A stretch of DNA of 7,024 bases, taken from a candidate division SR1 bacterium CG_4_9_14_3_um_filter_40_9 (lineage in GTDB: Bacteria; Patescibacteriota; Gracilibacteria; Absconditabacterales; Absconditicoccaceae). A program made the position numbers and the translations under genes. The stretch lies in assembly GCA_002791215.1 (NCBI GenBank), contig PFWQ01000009.1:7451-14474 (forward strand), given 5' to 3'. The notes under the pieces are model-generated. The model saw only the letters and a program-made list of their open reading frames with translations, was not told the origin of the DNA and did no database searches. Positions 5,136 through 7,024 of this stretch are shown here, one piece after another. The first letter of the stretch is position 1. Each line of letters starts with the position of its first letter.

Positions 5136-5142
5136 CCGCCAC

Positions 5143-6504
5143 ATGAACAAATTTCTTAAAAAGTTACAAGAAATCCGGGAGAATCCTACCATAAAAAATA
5201 AAATCATTTTCACGTTGGTTATGCTAGCAGTTTATAGATTGTTGGTGTTTATCCCCGTTCCATTTGTACATATCGATGCCTTGATGTCCAAAACTCTTGA
5301 TGCATCAGCAGGAGCATCTGGTTTGGGATATTTTCTTATGCTCTTGTGAGGGTCACTGGATCAGTTTTCTATCATAGCGTTAGGTCTCGGACCTTACATT
5401 AATGCATCTATCATCATGCAGCTTATGTGATCAGTCGTTCCAAAGCTTGAAGAATTAACTGAACTAGGCGAGGTCGGACAACAGAAAATTGCACAATATA
5501 CAAGATATCTTGCCATCCCATTAGCGTTTCTTCAGGCTGTAGGTATGGTATTCTTCATCAATTATCTGCTCGGTGGTAATGTCATCGATACCTCGTTACC
5601 GACTATTTTAGCTACCGCATTCGCAATGACCGTATGATCGGTTTTGATTATGTGGATTGGTGAATTAATCACGGAAAAAGGTGTTTCTAACGGTATATCG
5701 CTCCTTATATTCGCATCTATCGTGTCTGGGATGACCCAAAAGATATATAGTGATGTTTCGTGAGCGAGCAGTTTTGGGTGAGTGATGATCTTTATGCTGG
5801 TTATCGTTCTCGGTCTAGTTCTGCTTTCTATCTTCATCCTCAAATCTATCAAGGAGATTCCAGTTATATATGCAAGAAGGGGAAAAATAGAAGAATCATC
5901 ATTTTTACCGATCCCTATGAATCCAGTCGGTATGGTACCTATAATCTTCTCTATTGCGTTCGTTTCATTCCCTTATCTGCTTTCTAAGCTGATTGTCCAA
6001 CTTCAACCGGCGAATGTGAAATTGATGGCTATGGGCAATCGGATCGAAGCTAATTTGAACATTTATACCCAGCAACCTTGACCATTGGCAATCATACTGT
6101 ATTTCGCTCTGATTATAGCGTTTACCTTCTTTTATACGCTTATCGTATTCAGTCCGGATAAGATATCAGACAATATCCAGAAAAGAGGAGGATTTGTCCC
6201 TGGCATCAGACCATGAAAGGAAACCGCTAAATACATCAACGGTATCCTGATGCATTTGTGTCTGTGGTGAGGAGCTGGATTGGCATTTATAGGTATCTAT
6301 AGTTATATCCTCAATTACATTCCGTTTATCCAGGATATCGTCCAGTCTATATGATCATTACCAGTGGTTGTTACCGGTTCATGAGTGATTATCATCGTAT
6401 GAGTAGTCCAGGATATCATTAGTAAAGTAAAAGCCGATATGCTTATGAAGAAATATGATTCTATGGATTTGGCTAGAGTTTCGGATGGAATCAGAAAGTT
6501 GTAG
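5143..6504 (+). CDS. secY: Protein translocase channel subunit SecY
   Basis: SecY forms the membrane channel of the Sec translocon, with SecE, through which SecA or ribosomes push proteins. The 453-residue product (E. coli ~443) has ten expected hydrophobic segments. A basic N-terminus ([11 protein letters not shown]) precedes helix 1. The plug/helix 2 block reads [25 protein letters not shown]. The helix 4-5 region reads [19 protein letters not shown]. The cytosolic loop with [25 protein letters not shown] follows. The conserved C5 loop is [16 protein letters not shown], with R356 matching the essential arginine that contacts SecA. The C-terminal helix 10 is [19 protein letters not shown], then the cytosolic tail. 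Eleven TGA codons are read as Gly, including RPG (residue 358), WGGAG and TGSG. It ends in TAG, followed by a terminator; no adk, map or infA follows. Confidence 0.98.
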
Positions 6505-6575
6505 AATTTTTAAATTGTTCATATAGAGAAAGCTTCCCTTCTGGGGAGTTTTTTCGTTGTAGAATTTTTAAATTG
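6498..6575 (+). repeat. 20-base direct repeat flanking the secY terminator
   Basis: GTTGTAGAATTTTTAAATTG occurs at 6498-6517 and again, exactly, at 6556-6575. The first copy includes the last secY codon and its TAG stop. The 38 bases between the copies hold the terminator hairpin. The arrangement resembles an inserted cassette with a target-site duplication, or a recombination scar; I cannot tell which. Confidence 0.8.
6528..6555 (+). terminator. Rho-independent terminator of the operon
   Basis: CTTCCC (6533-6538), loop TTCT, GGGGAG (6543-6548) form a 6-bp stem with one G-U pair. It is extended by GAAAG against the run of six T (6549-6554). It lies 24 bases after the secY stop, with the stem and U-tract geometry of an intrinsic terminator. 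Confidence 0.75.
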
Positions 6576-6660
6576 AAAGTATGTATGCTCCGTAAACAGA
6601 CATTGCAATCGACCTAAAAAAATAATGTGTGGTTCGGTTTGGGTGTTAAGTCGATGATTT
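6576..6660 (+). other. Non-coding stretch with a long-range stem
   Basis: No gene is seen here. ATCGAC (6608-6613) is complementary to GTCGAT (6650-6655), and after one mismatch TAA pairs with TTA. This gives a ~9-bp stem closing a loop of about 30 bases rich in G and T (GTGTGGTTCGGTTTGGGTG). It could be part of an untranslated RNA between two terminators, or nothing; I recognise no known RNA family. Confidence 0.2.
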
Positions 6661-6714
6661 TAAAAAAACCCTACCGATTATTGCGTAAGACGCACATAAT
6701 CTTGGTAGGGTTTT
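6661..6714 (-). terminator. Long hairpin, probable terminator for a minus-strand transcript
   Basis: AAAACCCTACC (6665-6675) pairs with GGTAGGGTTTT (6704-6714), then GATTAT with ATAATC, then TGCGT with ACGCA around an AAG loop. This makes a ~22-bp stem with small bulges. On the minus strand the stem is followed by seven T and then AAAATC, a good U-tract. On the plus strand only TTTTCT follows. It therefore fits best as the terminator of a gene coming from the right, and may also back up the secY terminator. Confidence 0.6.
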
Positions 6715-6732
6715 CTGGTGCATTTTTTTTGC

Positions 6733-6885
6733 CCAGCTGAGCTGGACTAAAGCATTTTTCCTGTTGGTATCCCCTTGCGAGGACTATAGCAGAATCACGC
6801 TGACCCCGCTACAGGTATAGCGGGATAAATATGATAAGACCATACCCCGCTGTACAGCGGGGCTCCTTCCCTGCACTTAGTGCAG
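6733..6885 (+). repeat. Cluster of GC-rich palindromes in the intergenic region
   Basis: Four short inverted repeats follow each other in otherwise gene-less DNA. They are CCAGCT-G-AGCTGG (6733-6745), CCCGCTA and TAGCGGG around six bases (6805-6824), the perfect 18-base palindrome CCCCGCTGTACAGCGGGG (6845-6862) followed by CTCC, and CTGCAC-TTA-GTGCAG (6871-6885). The first is related to 4207-4226 in the S5-L15 spacer (17 of 20 bases). The third resembles the CCCCGAT...ATCGGGG...CTCC element at 2880-2907. They look like a nest of dispersed palindromic repeats. Confidence 0.65.
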
Positions 6886-6917
6886 AGTCGGTCGCTTCCA
6901 AATTTAGCCAGCAATCC

Positions 6918-7024
6918 CTAGACTACTGGAGGTTCGCTTTTAATTTTTGACTTTCTCAGTGCTCGATATATTATTGTTATCAATATTAGCAGTGCGACCA
7001 ATATCCGTCAATATACTTGGAAAT
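6918..7024 (-). CDS. Possible 3' end of a minus-strand membrane protein gene (partial)
   Basis: Read from the window edge toward the left with TGA as Gly, one frame gives FQVYGRILVALLILITIIYR, then ALRKSKIKSEPPVV, then TAG (6918-6920 on the + strand). That is a hydrophobic helix of about 15-18 residues followed by a basic tail, a common C-terminus of membrane proteins. The gene would be convergent with secY, and the minus-strand terminator-like hairpin at 6661-6714 lies downstream of it. Only 34 residues are visible, I do not recognise the family, and a second minus-strand frame is also open for 27 codons, so this is a tentative call. Confidence 0.3.

Noticed and set aside
6505..6917. A tRNA, SRP RNA, tmRNA or RNase P RNA in the gap after secY
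   Set aside because: I found no cloverleaf, no TTCGA-type T-loop in context and no conserved core of these RNAs; only terminators and short palindromes are visible.
6654..6989. A 111-residue plus-strand frame from ATG 6654 to TAG 6987, open only when TGA is sense
   Set aside because: It runs through the long terminator-like hairpin and all the GC-rich palindromes, has no recognisable domain and an erratic composition. With only two stop codons such frames are expected by chance.

Overview
The window is a ribosomal-protein (spc-type) operon from a bacterium that reads UGA as glycine. It carries ten genes, all on the + strand, in the order L14, L24, L5, S14, S8, L6, L18, S5, L15, SecY. Under the standard code every one of them is broken by in-frame TGA codons (45 in total by my count). 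Read as glycine, these TGAs fall on glycines that the families conserve, for example ADNTG in L14, VKGPKG and PYKGKG in L6, the GxRKAS end of S14, GxKGQK in L15 and IRPGK in SecY. Every gene ends in TAA or TAG. This is genetic code 25, known from Absconditabacteria (SR1) and Gracilibacteria (BD1-5) of the Candidate Phyla Radiation (CPR). The absence of L30 between S5 and L15 fits CPR as well. I cannot tell the two lineages apart from this window.

Layout. 34-5117 holds nine ribosomal-protein genes and 5143-6504 holds secY. A T-tailed hairpin follows secY at about 6528-6555. From 6505 to 6917 I see no convincing gene: this stretch holds the terminator, a long hairpin that works best as a minus-strand terminator, and a cluster of GC-rich short palindromes. 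The last ~107 bases may hold the 3' end of a minus-strand gene (one membrane helix plus a basic tail), convergent with secY; confidence is low.

Unusual structure. The spacers are wide for an spc operon (71-128 bases). Seven of the eight spacers from L14 to S5 and on to L15 are filled with short tandem repeats whose period differs from spacer to spacer (7, 8, 9, 10, 15 or 16 bases); the S5-L15 spacer instead holds hairpins. Almost no gene has a Shine-Dalgarno sequence; seven of ten have a TATAAT-like hexamer ending 7-11 bases before the ATG. Palindromic repeat elements also lie inside coding sequence. A 55-base element (49/55 identical to one in the L6-L18 spacer) forms an in-frame 17-residue insert in L15, and a 21-base palindrome forms residues 7-13 of S5. 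L15 also appears frameshifted at a run of nine A residues, which separates a Lys/Pro-rich tail from the gene.

Together the genes supply large- and small-subunit ribosomal proteins and the SecY translocon channel on which ribosomes dock to export proteins.
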